A stretch of 12,054 nucleotides of DNA from CAIOYC01 sp038327995 (GCA_038327995.1 JBBQLP010000062.1:1-12054), one strand, 5' to 3'. Counted from the first letter of the stretch, positions 4,589 to 12,054 are shown. Made by a program: numbers and translations. Notes: a model not told the origin generated them from the sequence alone.

Positions 4589-6634
4589 CTACCAGATGCG
4601 AACCCGCTTATCCGGCGCGACGTAGAGTTTGTCGGTCGGCTTCACGTTAAAAGCGGCGTACCAGGCATCGATATTGTGCACCACGGCGTTGACACGCGCT
4701 TCGGGCGGGGAGTGCTCATTGGAGGCGATCTGCTGGCGCAGCGCATCGTCGCGCAGCTTTTCGCGCCACACCTGCGCCCAGCCCAGGAACACGCGCTGGT
4801 CGCCGGTCAGTCCGTCGATCACCGGGGCGGGCTGGCCGTGCAGGGAGGCGTGATAGGCGGCGAGACCCAGGGTCAGCCCGCCGAGGTCAGCGATGTTCTC
4901 GCCCATGGTGTTATCGCCTTTGATGTGGGCGCCGGGCAGGGGTTCGATGGCGGAGTATTGCGCACCCAGCACCTTGGCCTTGGCGTCGAAGCGCTCGGCG
5001 TCCTGCGCCGTCCACCAGTCGCGCAGGCGCCCCTTGTCGTCGAACTTGCGGCCTGCGTCGTCGAAGCCATGGGTCATCTCGTGGCCGATCACACCGCCGA
5101 TGGCGCCGTAGTTGATCGCCGGGTCCGCCTTTGGGTTGAAGAAGGGCGGCTGCAGGATGGCGGCCGGGAAGACCACCTCGTTGAAGAACGGCTGGTTGTA
5201 GGCATTCACCGTTTGCGGGGTGAGGTCCCACTCGTCCTTGTCGACGGGATTGTTCACCCGGTTCGCCTTGTAGGCCCACTCGAACGCCGAACTGCGCGCG
5301 ATGTTGCCGTAGAGGTCGTCGGCGCGGATTTCGAGGGCGGAATAGTCGCGCCATTTCTTCGGATAGCCGATCTGCACGTCGTAGTTGGCGAGTTTCTTCT
5401 GGGCCTCGTCCTTGGTGGCCGCGCTCATCCAGTCGAGGTGCTCAATATGGTCATGGAAGGCAGCTTTAAGGTCGCCGATCAGGGCTTCCATCTTGGCCTT
5501 GGACTGCGGCGGGAAATAGCGCGCCACATAGACCTGACCTACCGCTTCACCGAGCGCGCCGTTCACTGCCCGCACGCCTCGCTTCCAGCGCGGGGTGATC
5601 TCGAGCTGGCCCGAGAGCGCCTTGTTGCGGAAGTCGAACCGCGCCTTGGCGAAGGCGCTTGAGAGGTAGGGCGAGGCCGCATCGACCACGTGGAAGGCTT
5701 CCCATGCCTTCAGGGTTTCCAGCGACGTCGCATCATAAATGGCGACGATTTTCGGGATCGAGGTGTTGGTAGTGGAAATCACGGTGGTGGCCCCGCCGAG
5801 GTCGGCGCTACGCATGAAGCCGCGCCACGCAAAGCCGGGCATGGTCTTTTCCAGCTCAGCGACCGAGGTCGGATTGTAGAGTTTCACCGGATCGCGTTGC
5901 TCTGCACGGCTCCAGCTTACCTCGGCGAGCTTGGTCTCGAAGACGACTATCTCAGCGGCACGCGCCTGCGGTTCCGCCCATCCGGCGAAGGTCAGCATCC
6001 GGGCGACGTAAGCCTCGTAGGCCTTTTTCTTCTCGGCGAACTGGGCCGTAAGATAGTAGTCGCGGTCGGGCAGGCCGAGACCGCCCTGGCTGATGTAGAC
6101 GTTGTATTTCTTCGGGTCCTTGAAGTCGGGCTGGATGTCGACATCCACCACCGAAGACACGAAGCTTCGCGGCGAACGACCCATCAGGACGGACAGCGCA
6201 GCCCGATCCTTGACCGCGCGGATGGCGTCGAGATCGCTCTTCAACGGCGCGGCGCCCAGTTTCTCGACCCGCCCCTCGTTCATGAAGGCCGCGTAGGCGC
6301 CGCCCACCTTGCCCTCGGGTGTAGTGACCGTATGGTGTCCGGCGGCGGCTTGCTCGGCGATGGTGTGCACGCGCGCTTCAGAAAGGTCGGCCAGGGTGTC
6401 GAAGGCGCCGTAACTGGTCTTGTCGGCGGGGATTTTGGTGCGCTTGATCCACGTCCCATTGGCGTAGGTGAAGAAATCGTCGCCCGGCTTGACCGACATC
6501 TCAGCCCCCGTGGCGTCAAAGCCCCAGGCACCATAGCTCGGCTGGAGGTTCGAGGTGGATTTTTCCGCCGCGAGAGAGGCGGAGGCGAGTGACAGTGCAC
6601 CAAGCGCCACGGCGCAGAGCCAGATCGACTTCAT
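4589..6634 (-). CDS. Exported M13-family (neprilysin/PepO-like) zinc metallopeptidase
   Basis: A 681-residue endopeptidase expected to cleave oligopeptides in the periplasm or at the cell surface. A Sec signal (MKSIWLCAVALGALSLASA) ends in an Ala-rich cleavage region near residues 21-23, with no proper lipobox. The zinc site is HEMTH (H518, E519, H522) with the third ligand E579 in GENIAD (D583 also conserved). The substrate-binding NAYNQ segment and PPFF lie about 40-50 residues before HEMTH, and the end (RVNAVVHNIDAWYAAF, then KLYVAPDKRVRIW) is the standard M13 C-terminus. Length is normal for the family. The ATG at 6634 starts the signal and has TTGGAG upstream; an in-frame ATG at 6670 would place charged residues before it. 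It follows the cca gene by 91 bases in the same direction. The only unusual context is the repeat-rich DNA after its stop. Confidence 0.95.
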   Translation of the reverse strand: MKSIWLCAVALGALSLASASLAAEKSTSNLQPSYGAWGFDATGAEMSVKPGDDFFTYANGTWIKRTKIPADKTSYGAFDTLADLSEARVHTIAEQAAAGHHTVTTPEGKVGGAYAAFMNEGRVEKLGAAPLKSDLDAIRAVKDRAALSVLMGRSPRSFVSSVVDVDIQPDFKDPKKYNVYISQGGLGLPDRDYYLTAQFAEKKKAYEAYVARMLTFAGWAEPQARAAEIVVFETKLAEVSWSRAEQRDPVKLYNPTSVAELEKTMPGFAWRGFMRSADLGGATTVISTTNTSIPKIVAIYDATSLETLKAWEAFHVVDAASPYLSSAFAKARFDFRNKALSGQLEITPRWKRGVRAVNGALGEAVGQVYVARYFPPQSKAKMEALIGDLKAAFHDHIEHLDWMSAATKDEAQKKLANYDVQIGYPKKWRDYSALEIRADDLYGNIARSSAFEWAYKANRVNNPVDKDEWDLTPQTVNAYNQPFFNEVVFPAAILQPPFFNPKADPAINYGAIGGVIGHEMTHGFDDAGRKFDDKGRLRDWWTAQDAERFDAKAKVLGAQYSAIEPLPGAHIKGDNTMGENIADLGGLTLGLAAYHASLHGQPAPVIDGLTGDQRVFLGWAQVWREKLRDDALRQQIASNEHSPPEARVNAVVHNIDAWYAAFNVKPTDKLYVAPDKRVRIW

Positions 6635-6725
6635 AGGGCGTAACTCCAAGAATAATTTGCGCGGAACCATGCACCGACAGCGGCGCTCGCGTCTGTTAAT
6701 TTTTGGTCATGCGGACCCCCAACCT

Positions 6726-7973
6726 TTAGTATGCCAACCCCTGGGCCACGGCCTTGAGCCGCTCGATGGCCGCTAGTTTGTCGTCGGTGAAGTCGAGGTC
6801 GATCCACCAGTCTTCCACCTCGCGGCGCACCTGGCCGAACAGGGGGCCTTCGGGGACCCCGGAAGCCTTGATCTCGGACGCCGTGACCGGGAACTCCGGC
6901 ACCGTCCATGTGTCGGGATAGACCAGCAGCATCCGCCATTGGGGGTGTGTTACGGAGCGCGCCGCTGCCGCCCAGCCCAGCATCACCCGGTCCTTGAACA
7001 CCCCCGCGCCCAGCCGGTAGATCGCCCGGCGAAGCTCACGCGGCGAGAGCCATGAGACGATGCGCACCTCGAGCGAGGAGACGGCCGCAGTCAGCCGGTC
7101 GCGAATGGCGTTGGGCAGGCGCAGGCGCTTTGCGGCGGCCTCCACCGCCTCCCGGTCGTCAGGCAAAAGCGCGGCGAGTCGCAGAGGAGCGTCGCACGTG
7201 AACAGTTGTTCGGTTTCGATGGCGACCAGTTGCTCGAACCGGGCGAGCCCGCGCACCTCGGGCAACAGCACGCCCAACACCCCCGTCGCCGCCATCAGCC
7301 GCAGCGCCGGACGCGGGTCCTCAGCGCCGAGCAGTTTGAGCAATTCCTTCGACACTCGCTCGGCGGAAAGGCTGCGGAGGCCGTCCTTCAGCGCTGAACA
7401 CGCCGCGAGCGCCGCCGCATCGGGTTCGCCCCGGCCATACCAGGCGGAGAAGCGAAAGAAGCGCAGGATACGTAAGTAGTCCTCGCGGATGCGGGTCTCC
7501 GCGTCGCCCACGAACACGATCCGGCCCGCCCGAGCATCCGCCAAACCCTCGCCAGTCGGGTCGTGCAACGTTCCATCGAGTTCGAGGTAGAGGGAGTTAA
7601 GGCGAAAATCGCGGCGACCGGCGTCCTCAGCCCAATCATCAGTGAAGGCCACCACGGCGCGGCGGCCGTCGGTTTCCACGTCGCGGCGCAGGGTGGTGAT
7701 CTCGAACGGCTTGCCCTCGCAAACGGCGGTAATGGTCCCGTGCTCGATACCTGTGGGGACGGACTTGATCTTCGCGGCGGCCAGCGCCCCGATCACTTTT
7801 TCCGGTGTCAGGGTGGTGGCTATGTCGATGTCGAACACCGCGCGCTTCAGGATCGCGTCGCGCACACATCCCCCTACAAACTGCGCAGAGCCACCCGCCT
7901 CGATCAGCGCGGTCATCACCCTTACCGTGGGCGTTGCGGTCATCCAGGATTGGGTGGGCAGGCGTTCGGTCAT
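6726..7973 (-). CDS. cca: CCA tRNA nucleotidyltransferase (class II, poly(A) polymerase family)
   Basis: A 415-residue cytoplasmic enzyme that adds or repairs the 3' CCA end of tRNAs from CTP and ATP. The nucleotidyltransferase head shows FVGGCVRD (32-39), the metal-binding D48-I-D50, the nucleotide-selecting E-I-T-T-L-R-R-D block and RRDF with N126, followed by DPTGEGLADARAG and RIREDYLRILRFFRF, which lead into the RNA-binding helical part. The ERVSKELLKLLG region is typical of the class II family. Poly(A) polymerases share the head, but length and alphaproteobacterial-type sequence favour the CCA enzyme. The start at 7973 keeps the conserved TQSW segment; it has no ribosome binding site, but TATAAC is exactly placed for a leaderless message. 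An internal ATG at 7943 is the alternative. It is divergent from the FAD oxidoreductase across 42 bp. Confidence 0.93.
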   Translation of the reverse strand: MTERLPTQSWMTATPTVRVMTALIEAGGSAQFVGGCVRDAILKRAVFDIDIATTLTPEKVIGALAAAKIKSVPTGIEHGTITAVCEGKPFEITTLRRDVETDGRRAVVAFTDDWAEDAGRRDFRLNSLYLELDGTLHDPTGEGLADARAGRIVFVGDAETRIREDYLRILRFFRFSAWYGRGEPDAAALAACSALKDGLRSLSAERVSKELLKLLGAEDPRPALRLMAATGVLGVLLPEVRGLARFEQLVAIETEQLFTCDAPLRLAALLPDDREAVEAAAKRLRLPNAIRDRLTAAVSSLEVRIVSWLSPRELRRAIYRLGAGVFKDRVMLGWAAAARSVTHPQWRMLLVYPDTWTVPEFPVTASEIKASGVPEGPLFGQVRREVEDWWIDLDFTDDKLAAIERLKAVAQGLAY

Positions 7974-8015
7974 CGGGTGGTTATATGCCGGGTCGGAATA
8001 ATCTAAACCATAGCC
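7974..8015. promoter_or_regulatory. Very short divergent promoter region, probable leaderless promoter for cca
   Basis: Only 42 bp separate two divergent start codons. On the minus strand TATAAC (7985-7980) lies exactly six bases before the A of the cca ATG, which puts the predicted transcription start on that A. No Shine-Dalgarno sequence is present. For the plus-strand gene, AATAATCT (7998-8004 region) is a weaker -10 candidate, also without a clear ribosome binding site before 8016. The two promoters necessarily overlap. Confidence 0.45.
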
Positions 8016-9419
8016 ATGCAGTCCATTCCCGCCGCCATCCTTGATCGCCTGAAATCCATCGCCGGGCCGGGCGGCTGGTCGGACGACCCCGATCGCCTCG
8101 CGCCCAAGCTGATCGAGTGGCGAGATCGCTGGAGCGGGACCACCCCGCTCCTCCTGCTGCCGCGCTCAGTGGAGCAGGTGTCAATCATGGTGCGCCTCTG
8201 TGCCGAGACCGGAACGGCGATCACCCCCCAGGGCGGCAACACCGGCCTTGTGGGAGGGCAGATTCCCCAAGGCGAGGTGCTGCTTTCTCTCGAACGGATG
8301 AACGCCGTGCGTGAGGTCTCTCCCGAGGACGACGCCATGGTGGTCGAGGCGGGGGTGACTCTGCAAGGCGCGCAGGAAGCGGCGGCGGCGCACGGGCGCT
8401 TCTTTCCGCTCAGTCTGGCGGCGGAAGGCACGGCCACCATCGGCGGCAATATCTCCACCAACGCGGGCGGAACGGCGGTGCTGCGCTACGGGACCATGCG
8501 CAGCCTCGTGCTGGGGATCGAAGCGGTGCTGCCGACTGGGGAGGTGTTCAGCGGGCTGAAGCGCCTGCGCAAGGACAACACCGGCTATGACCTGAAACAT
8601 CTCTTAATCGGGGCCGAGGGGACGCTGGGGGTCGTTACCGCCGCCTCGCTCAAGCTCTTCCCAATCCTGGCCGACCGCACGGTGGCGGTGGCGGCGGTCG
8701 CGAGCCCGGCCGACGCCGTGGCCCTGCTCGGGCGAGCCAAGGAGGAGAGCGGCGGGGCGGTGGAGGCGTTCGAGTTGATGAACCGGCTCGGCGTATCGTT
8801 CGCGGTGAAGAACCTCGGCCTCCGCGCGCCGTTGGCGGGCGATCCCGCCTGGACCGTGCTGATCGAGATGGCGAGCGCCGAAGCAGGTCACACCGCCGCC
8901 GCGATGGAGCGGGTTCTGTCGCGCGCCCTGGACGACGGCCTGATCACCGACGCCGCCGTGGCGCAGAACGAGGCTCAGGCGAAAGCTTTCTGGGCGGTGC
9001 GCGAGGGCCAGTCGGGCGCCCAGAAGCCCGAAGGTTCGGCGTGGAAGCACGACATCTCCGTCCCCGTCTCCGGCATCGCCGCCTTCATCGAGGAGGCGAC
9101 CGCAGCGGTTCTGCGCCTGTCTCCCGGCGTTCGTGTGGTCGCGTTCGGCCACGTCGGCGACGGCAATATTCACTATGACGTGTTGAAGCCCGAAGGCGCG
9201 CCGGACGCCCCCCACGCCGCCCTGCGCGACGAGGGCGCGCGGATCGTGCACGATCTTGCCGTATCCATGGATGGTTCGATCTCGGCGGAACACGGCCTCG
9301 GAACCATGAAGTCCGCCGAGGCTCTGCGCTACAAGCCCGCTGCGGAGATCGCCGCCATGCGCGCCATTCGCGCCGCCCTCGACCCCCGCCGCATCATGAA
9401 CCCCCGAGTGCTGTTCTAG
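8016..9419 (+). CDS. FAD-linked D-2-hydroxyacid dehydrogenase (D-2-hydroxyglutarate dehydrogenase-like)
   Basis: A 467-residue soluble flavoenzyme predicted to oxidise a D-2-hydroxyacid, most likely D-2-hydroxyglutarate or D-lactate, passing electrons onward from FAD. The FAD-binding domain carries PQGGNTGLVGGQ (71-82), ISTNAGG, LRYGTMRSLVLG, KDNTGYDL from residue 186 and IGAEGTLGVVT from residue 198. The C-terminal FAD-oxidase domain has the metal site H379-VGDGN-H386 and E425-H426-G, then DPRRIMNP near the end. These blocks and the length match the D-2-hydroxyglutarate dehydrogenase branch better than glycolate oxidase GlcD, but substrate cannot be settled from sequence. In serine biosynthesis, SerA side activity makes D-2-hydroxyglutarate that such enzymes recycle; no serA is in this window. 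The ATG at 8016 has no clear Shine-Dalgarno. Confidence 0.9.
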   Translation: MQSIPAAILDRLKSIAGPGGWSDDPDRLAPKLIEWRDRWSGTTPLLLLPRSVEQVSIMVRLCAETGTAITPQGGNTGLVGGQIPQGEVLLSLERMNAVREVSPEDDAMVVEAGVTLQGAQEAAAAHGRFFPLSLAAEGTATIGGNISTNAGGTAVLRYGTMRSLVLGIEAVLPTGEVFSGLKRLRKDNTGYDLKHLLIGAEGTLGVVTAASLKLFPILADRTVAVAAVASPADAVALLGRAKEESGGAVEAFELMNRLGVSFAVKNLGLRAPLAGDPAWTVLIEMASAEAGHTAAAMERVLSRALDDGLITDAAVAQNEAQAKAFWAVREGQSGAQKPEGSAWKHDISVPVSGIAAFIEEATAAVLRLSPGVRVVAFGHVGDGNIHYDVLKPEGAPDAPHAALRDEGARIVHDLAVSMDGSISAEHGLGTMKSAEALRYKPAAEIAAMRAIRAALDPRRIMNPRVLF

Positions 9420-9505
9420 GCGCCAAGGGGTCGTCTCGACTTTCCCCTCACGCGGGTCTAAGAGCCCGCGCCGGCGCCGTTCACGGTCGCCCATCGGACC
9501 CCGTA

Positions 9506-10315
9506 ATGCTTTTCGTTATTTCTCCGGCCAAGACGCTGGACTTCACGCCCGGCGATCCGGCGGCGACGGCCACCACGCCGACGATGAAGAAGGATACCGC
9601 CGCGCTCGCCGCCGTGACGCGCAAGCTGAAGGCGGGCGATCTGAAACGGTTGATGGATATCTCCGACGCTCTCGCCGAGCTGAATGTGGCCCGGTTCAAG
9701 ACCTTTAATCCGAAGTCCGACGGAGAGGTGCAGGCCGCGTTCGCCTTCGCGGGCGACGTCTATGACGGGCTGAACGCGCGCACATTGGATGAGCCGGGAC
9801 TGGAGTGGGCGCAGACGCATCTGCGCATCTTGTCCGGGCTCTACGGCCTGCTGCGGCCTTTGGATCGTATCCAGCCCTACCGACTAGAAATGGGGGTGCG
9901 GCTGAAGACCGACCGAGGCTCGACCCTCTATGATTTCTGGGGCGACAGACTGTCGAAAGCCCTGCACGCCGAGGCGAAAGGGCACGAGGACAAGACCCTC
10001 ATCAACCTCGCGAGCCAAGAATATTTCGGCGCCATCGACGCCAAGGTGCTGAAACTGCCGGTGATCCAGTGCAGTTTCAGGGAAGTGAAGGATGGCGAAA
10101 CGCGCCTGATCTCCTTCTACACCAAGCGCGCGCGAGGGCGCATGGCCCGCTACGCTATCGACCACCGCATCGACCGCGCCGAGGGGCTGAAGGGGTTCGA
10201 TGCCGACGGGTACGGCTACACAGCCGCTCTTTCCACCCCGACCGAGTGGGTGTTCACACGCCCGCAACCAGAGCCCGTTGGCGCCCCATGCAAGACCGAG
10301 GAGACTATTCCATGA
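9506..10315 (+). CDS. yaaA: Peroxide stress protein YaaA (DUF328/UPF0246)
   Basis: A 269-residue cytoplasmic protein of the YaaA family. In E. coli, YaaA limits free iron and so damage to DNA and protein under hydrogen peroxide; the fold binds DNA. Family blocks are clear: MLFVISPAKTLDF at the start, AGDVYDGLNA, LRILSGLYGLLRPLD, IQPYRLEMG, LINLASQEYF and KRARGRMARYAI, ending TEWVFTRPQP. Length is slightly above the usual 250-260 because of a C-terminal tail that reaches into the next gene. The start at 9506 gives the canonical N-terminus but has only a weak CGGA upstream. The 86-base gap before it holds a 6-bp hairpin CGCGGG/CCCGCG (9451-9470) without a T-run. Its stop codon overlaps the start of the next gene by four bases (ATGA). 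Confidence 0.95.
   Translation: MLFVISPAKTLDFTPGDPAATATTPTMKKDTAALAAVTRKLKAGDLKRLMDISDALAELNVARFKTFNPKSDGEVQAAFAFAGDVYDGLNARTLDEPGLEWAQTHLRILSGLYGLLRPLDRIQPYRLEMGVRLKTDRGSTLYDFWGDRLSKALHAEAKGHEDKTLINLASQEYFGAIDAKVLKLPVIQCSFREVKDGETRLISFYTKRARGRMARYAIDHRIDRAEGLKGFDADGYGYTAALSTPTEWVFTRPQPEPVGAPCKTEETIP
10298..10303 (+). promoter_or_regulatory. Ribosome binding site for bdhA inside yaaA
   Basis: GAGGAG lies eight bases before the ATG at 10312, within the last codons of yaaA. It fixes the bdhA start, since the frame stays open far upstream (to 10069) inside yaaA, and supports translational coupling. Confidence 0.75.
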
Positions 10316-11103
10316 CCGTGCCCCTTTCCGGCCAGGCAGCCATCGTCACCGGCTCCACCTCCGGCATCGGCCAGGCGCTGGCCGATGCGCTGGCGGGCGC
10401 AGGCGCGAACGTCGTGCTAAATGGGCTGGGTGATCCGGCCAAGATCGAGATCGAGCGCGCCGCGATGGCCCAGCGGCATGGGGTGACGGTGCTCTATCAT
10501 CCCGCCGACATGACCAGGGGCCCCGAGATCGCTGATATGGTGGCCTTCTCTCACAAGGAGTTCGGCCGCCTCGACATCCTGGTCAACAACGCGGGCGTCC
10601 AGCACGTATCCCCCATCGAGGATTTCCCGCCCGAGAAGTGGGACCAGATCATCGCCATCAACCTCACCTCCGCTTTCCACGCTATCCGCGCGGCGGTTCC
10701 GGTCATGAAGGCGCAGAAGCGCGGCCGGATCGTCAACATCGCCTCGGCGCACGGGCTGGTGGCGTCGCCGTTCAAGTCCGCCTACGTCGCCGCGAAGCAC
10801 GGCATCCTCGGGCTTACCAAAACCGTCGCATTGGAAGTCGCCACGGACGGGATCACCGCCAACTCGATCTGCCCAGGCTATGTGAAGACGCCCCTTGTGG
10901 AGGCTCAAATCGCCGATCAGGCCAAGGCGCGCGATATGACCGAAGACCAGGTGATGCGGGACGTGATCCTCGCCGCCCAACCTACCAAGCGGTTCGTGGA
11001 GCTCCCGGAACTGGCCGGGATGCTGCTCTATCTGGTTTCCGACGCTGGCGCTTCGGTGAACGGGGCGGCCGTCTCCATCGACGGTGGCTGGACGGCGGCC
11101 TAG
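10312..11103 (+). CDS. bdhA: D-3-hydroxybutyrate dehydrogenase (short-chain dehydrogenase)
   Basis: A 263-residue cytoplasmic NAD-dependent enzyme that interconverts D-3-hydroxybutyrate and acetoacetate, used to consume polyhydroxybutyrate breakdown products. The nucleotide-binding motif TGSTSGIG is at 13-20 and NNAG at 92-95; the catalytic tetrad is N117, S145, Y158 and K162 (YVAAK). The block CPGYVKTPLVEAQIADQAK followed by M-T-E-D-Q-V and QPTKRFV is diagnostic of 3-hydroxybutyrate dehydrogenase among short-chain dehydrogenases, and the DGGW end is normal. It overlaps yaaA by four bases with its own strong ribosome binding site. The thiolase begun at 11710 could process the acetoacetyl-CoA formed after CoA activation, so the local genes suggest a ketone-body or polyhydroxybutyrate degradation route. 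Confidence 0.95.
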   Translation: MTVPLSGQAAIVTGSTSGIGQALADALAGAGANVVLNGLGDPAKIEIERAAMAQRHGVTVLYHPADMTRGPEIADMVAFSHKEFGRLDILVNNAGVQHVSPIEDFPPEKWDQIIAINLTSAFHAIRAAVPVMKAQKRGRIVNIASAHGLVASPFKSAYVAAKHGILGLTKTVALEVATDGITANSICPGYVKTPLVEAQIADQAKARDMTEDQVMRDVILAAQPTKRFVELPELAGMLLYLVSDAGASVNGAAVSIDGGWTAA

Positions 11104-11156
11104 ACGCGCGCGGCAGCATCCTCTAGCGCTTGAAGCGGAACGTAGAGACCCTTTGA

Positions 11157-11591
11157 ATGATCGACGAGTTGATTGAGGCCTGCGCCGACAAGGTCGGGCT
11201 GACGCTGGAGCAGTCGCGGCTCTGCCTGTCGGCGGCCCTCGCCCTGATCCAAAAGCACGCTGACCCGGACAAGGTCGCCGCCCTGATGAACGCCATCCCC
11301 GGCTCGGCCGAACTTGCGGCTGAGGGCGCAGTGTTGACCGAGAACAAGCCGCGCGGACTGCTGGGCGGCCTCGTGCGCGGCGCGGGCGGGGCCAGCGGCG
11401 CGGCCATGTCGGACGCCATGGCGCTCAACCAGAGACTTACGCGGGAGGGGATCAACCTCTCCGATATGCAAACCGTCCTGCCCTTCGCCATGAACTTCGT
11501 GCGCGAGAAGGCAGGCGGGCAGGATCTGCTGCGCGACGTTCTGGGGTCTATACCCGGGCTCGGACCGCTGTTGACCTCGCAGGGGCAGTAG
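11157..11591 (+). CDS. Small conserved protein, DUF2780/DUF2267-like
   Basis: A 144-residue protein with no signal peptide. Residues 1-60 form two predicted amphipathic helices (MIDELIEACADKVGLT, then LSAALALIQKHADPDKV) followed by AALMNAIPGSAEL, a pattern like DUF2780/DUF2267-type small proteins. The middle is Gly/Ala-rich (GLLGGLVRGAGG), and a third helical unit ends LPFAMNFVREKAGG...LLRDVLGSIPGLG, echoing the IPGSA turn of the first half. Function is unknown. It begins 53 bases after bdhA in the same direction and could share its message, although its ATG has no strong ribosome binding site. The reading frame is well supported by GC-rich third positions and by the repeated helix-IPG pattern; the family name is tentative. 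Confidence 0.75.
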   Translation: MIDELIEACADKVGLTLEQSRLCLSAALALIQKHADPDKVAALMNAIPGSAELAAEGAVLTENKPRGLLGGLVRGAGGASGAAMSDAMALNQRLTREGINLSDMQTVLPFAMNFVREKAGGQDLLRDVLGSIPGLGPLLTSQGQ

Positions 11592-11620
11592 TCGCTCTCC
11601 AGCCCGCCGCTGAACCTGAC

Positions 11621-11665
11621 GCGCAAGGCGCCTAGCCTTCCGCCCGCGCTCTGGCTAGGTTGCGC
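11621..11665. repeat. Long interrupted inverted repeat before the thiolase gene
   Basis: GCGCAA (11621-11626) and CCTAGCC (11631-11637) pair with TTGCGC (11660-11665) and GGCTAGG (11653-11659): 13 base pairs with a 4-base bulge and a 15-base loop. No T-run follows. It lies 29 bases after one stop and 44 bases before the next start, so it may be a transcript-ending or processing structure, or an operator for the thiolase gene. Confidence 0.45.
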
Positions 11666-11709
11666 CCAAGGTCCATACCAATCCTTCCAGAACACTCAGG
11701 GAAAACGCC

Positions 11710-12054
11710 ATGCGCGACGCCGTCATCGTCTCCTACGCCCGCACGGGCCTCGCCAAGTCCAACCGCGGCGGGTTCAACAACACCCACGGCGCGGCCATGG
11801 CCGGCCACGCCATCCAGCACGCGGTCGCCCGCGCCAAGGTCGAGCCCGAGGCGGTCGAGGACGTGGCCATCGGCTGCGGCATCCCCGAGAGAGCCTCGGC
11901 CTGGACCCTCAACCAAGCCTGCGCCTCGGGCTTGGCGGCTCTCGAGCACGCTCGCAAAGCGCTGCTGCTAGGAGAGGCCCAGGTCGTGGTGGCGGCGGGC
12001 ACCGAGAGCATGAGCACCGTTCCCTATTTGCTGGATAAAGCTCGTTGGGGCCTG
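11710..12054 (+). CDS. Acetyl-CoA acetyltransferase-type thiolase, N-terminal part (runs off the right edge)
   Basis: The first 115 codons of a thiolase, which condenses or cleaves beta-ketoacyl-CoA such as acetoacetyl-CoA. The start MRDAVIVSYARTGLAK and THGAAMAGHAI match the family; the nucleophilic cysteine is C71 in NQACASGL, followed by AAGTESMS and YLLDKARWGL, typical of acetyl-CoA acetyltransferases. Between GCGIPE (55-60) and ASAWTLNQ (62-69) a normally conserved stretch of about 18 residues, the N-x-A-R-x-A-x3-A-G-x-P segment, is absent, so the cysteine comes at 71 instead of about 89. The reading frame is kept, with no stop. An AGGGA ribosome binding site lies seven bases before the ATG. 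Whether the enzyme is active with this deletion is uncertain; the C-terminal half is outside the window. Confidence 0.85.
   Translation, partial: MRDAVIVSYARTGLAKSNRGGFNNTHGAAMAGHAIQHAVARAKVEPEAVEDVAIGCGIPERASAWTLNQACASGLAALEHARKALLLGEAQVVVAAGTESMSTVPYLLDKARWGL

Noticed and set aside
4484..6592. Long plus-strand open frames (4484-5662 and 5690-6592) opposite the M13 peptidase
   Set aside because: They are antisense shadows in GC-rich DNA; the minus-strand frame has the full M13 motif set and the antisense products show no recognisable domain.
8604..9494. Long minus-strand open frame opposite the FAD oxidoreductase
   Set aside because: It covers the conserved C-terminal half of a clearly real plus-strand enzyme and its product has low-complexity, His/Arg/Gly-rich composition without domains.
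10069..10311. Upstream in-frame extension of bdhA to 10069
   Set aside because: It lies entirely inside yaaA in another frame, and GAGGAG before 10312 plus the normal family N-terminus fix the later start.
1..12054. CRISPR array, tRNA or rRNA genes, prophage genes
   Set aside because: No regularly spaced repeats, cloverleaf-like sequences, ribosomal RNA motifs or phage structural genes were seen on either strand.

Overview
The window is high-GC DNA from an alphaproteobacterium, most likely Caulobacterales or a close relative. This placement is inferred from GC-rich codon use, an alphaproteobacterial-type class II CCA-adding enzyme, a D-3-hydroxybutyrate dehydrogenase beside a thiolase, and an apparently leaderless promoter. 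No rRNA or tRNA is present to confirm it.

Layout, left to right. Positions 1-139 are the edge of an IS630-family insertion sequence; the first 15 codons of its transposase lie on the minus strand. A terminator hairpin (165-200) follows, then an exported DUF1254/DUF1214 protein on the minus strand (233-1552). Divergent from it are two plus-strand genes: a small lipoprotein (1675-2310) and a large tyrosinase / polyphenol oxidase (2399-4267) with a Tat signal, a lipobox and a low-complexity tether. The last ~105 residues of the lipoprotein and of the tyrosinase are recognisably homologous and resemble the C-terminal KFDV domain of plant polyphenol oxidases. The stretch 4268-4588 has no protein gene but is dense in structure: a probable small RNA with its own terminator, an AT-rich perfect palindrome and a REP-like inverted repeat.

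The minus strand then carries an exported M13 zinc metallopeptidase (4589-6634) and the CCA tRNA nucleotidyltransferase (6726-7973). Divergent from the latter, across only 42 bp, is an FAD-linked D-2-hydroxyacid dehydrogenase (8016-9419). It is followed by yaaA (9506-10315), which overlaps D-3-hydroxybutyrate dehydrogenase (10312-11103) by 4 nt, then a small DUF2780/DUF2267-like protein (11157-11591), and finally the start of an acetyl-CoA acetyltransferase-type thiolase (11710 to the window edge) that lacks a normally conserved segment before its catalytic cysteine.

How the genes may work together: BdhA makes acetoacetate and a thiolase could feed the downstream step, so the right end looks like polyhydroxybutyrate / ketone-body metabolism with a peroxide-protection gene coupled to it. 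The left end looks like a cell-envelope copper-oxidase module: a membrane-tethered tyrosinase, a companion lipoprotein carrying a solo copy of its C-terminal domain, and a divergent exported DUF1254 protein. This module is the most novel part of the window.
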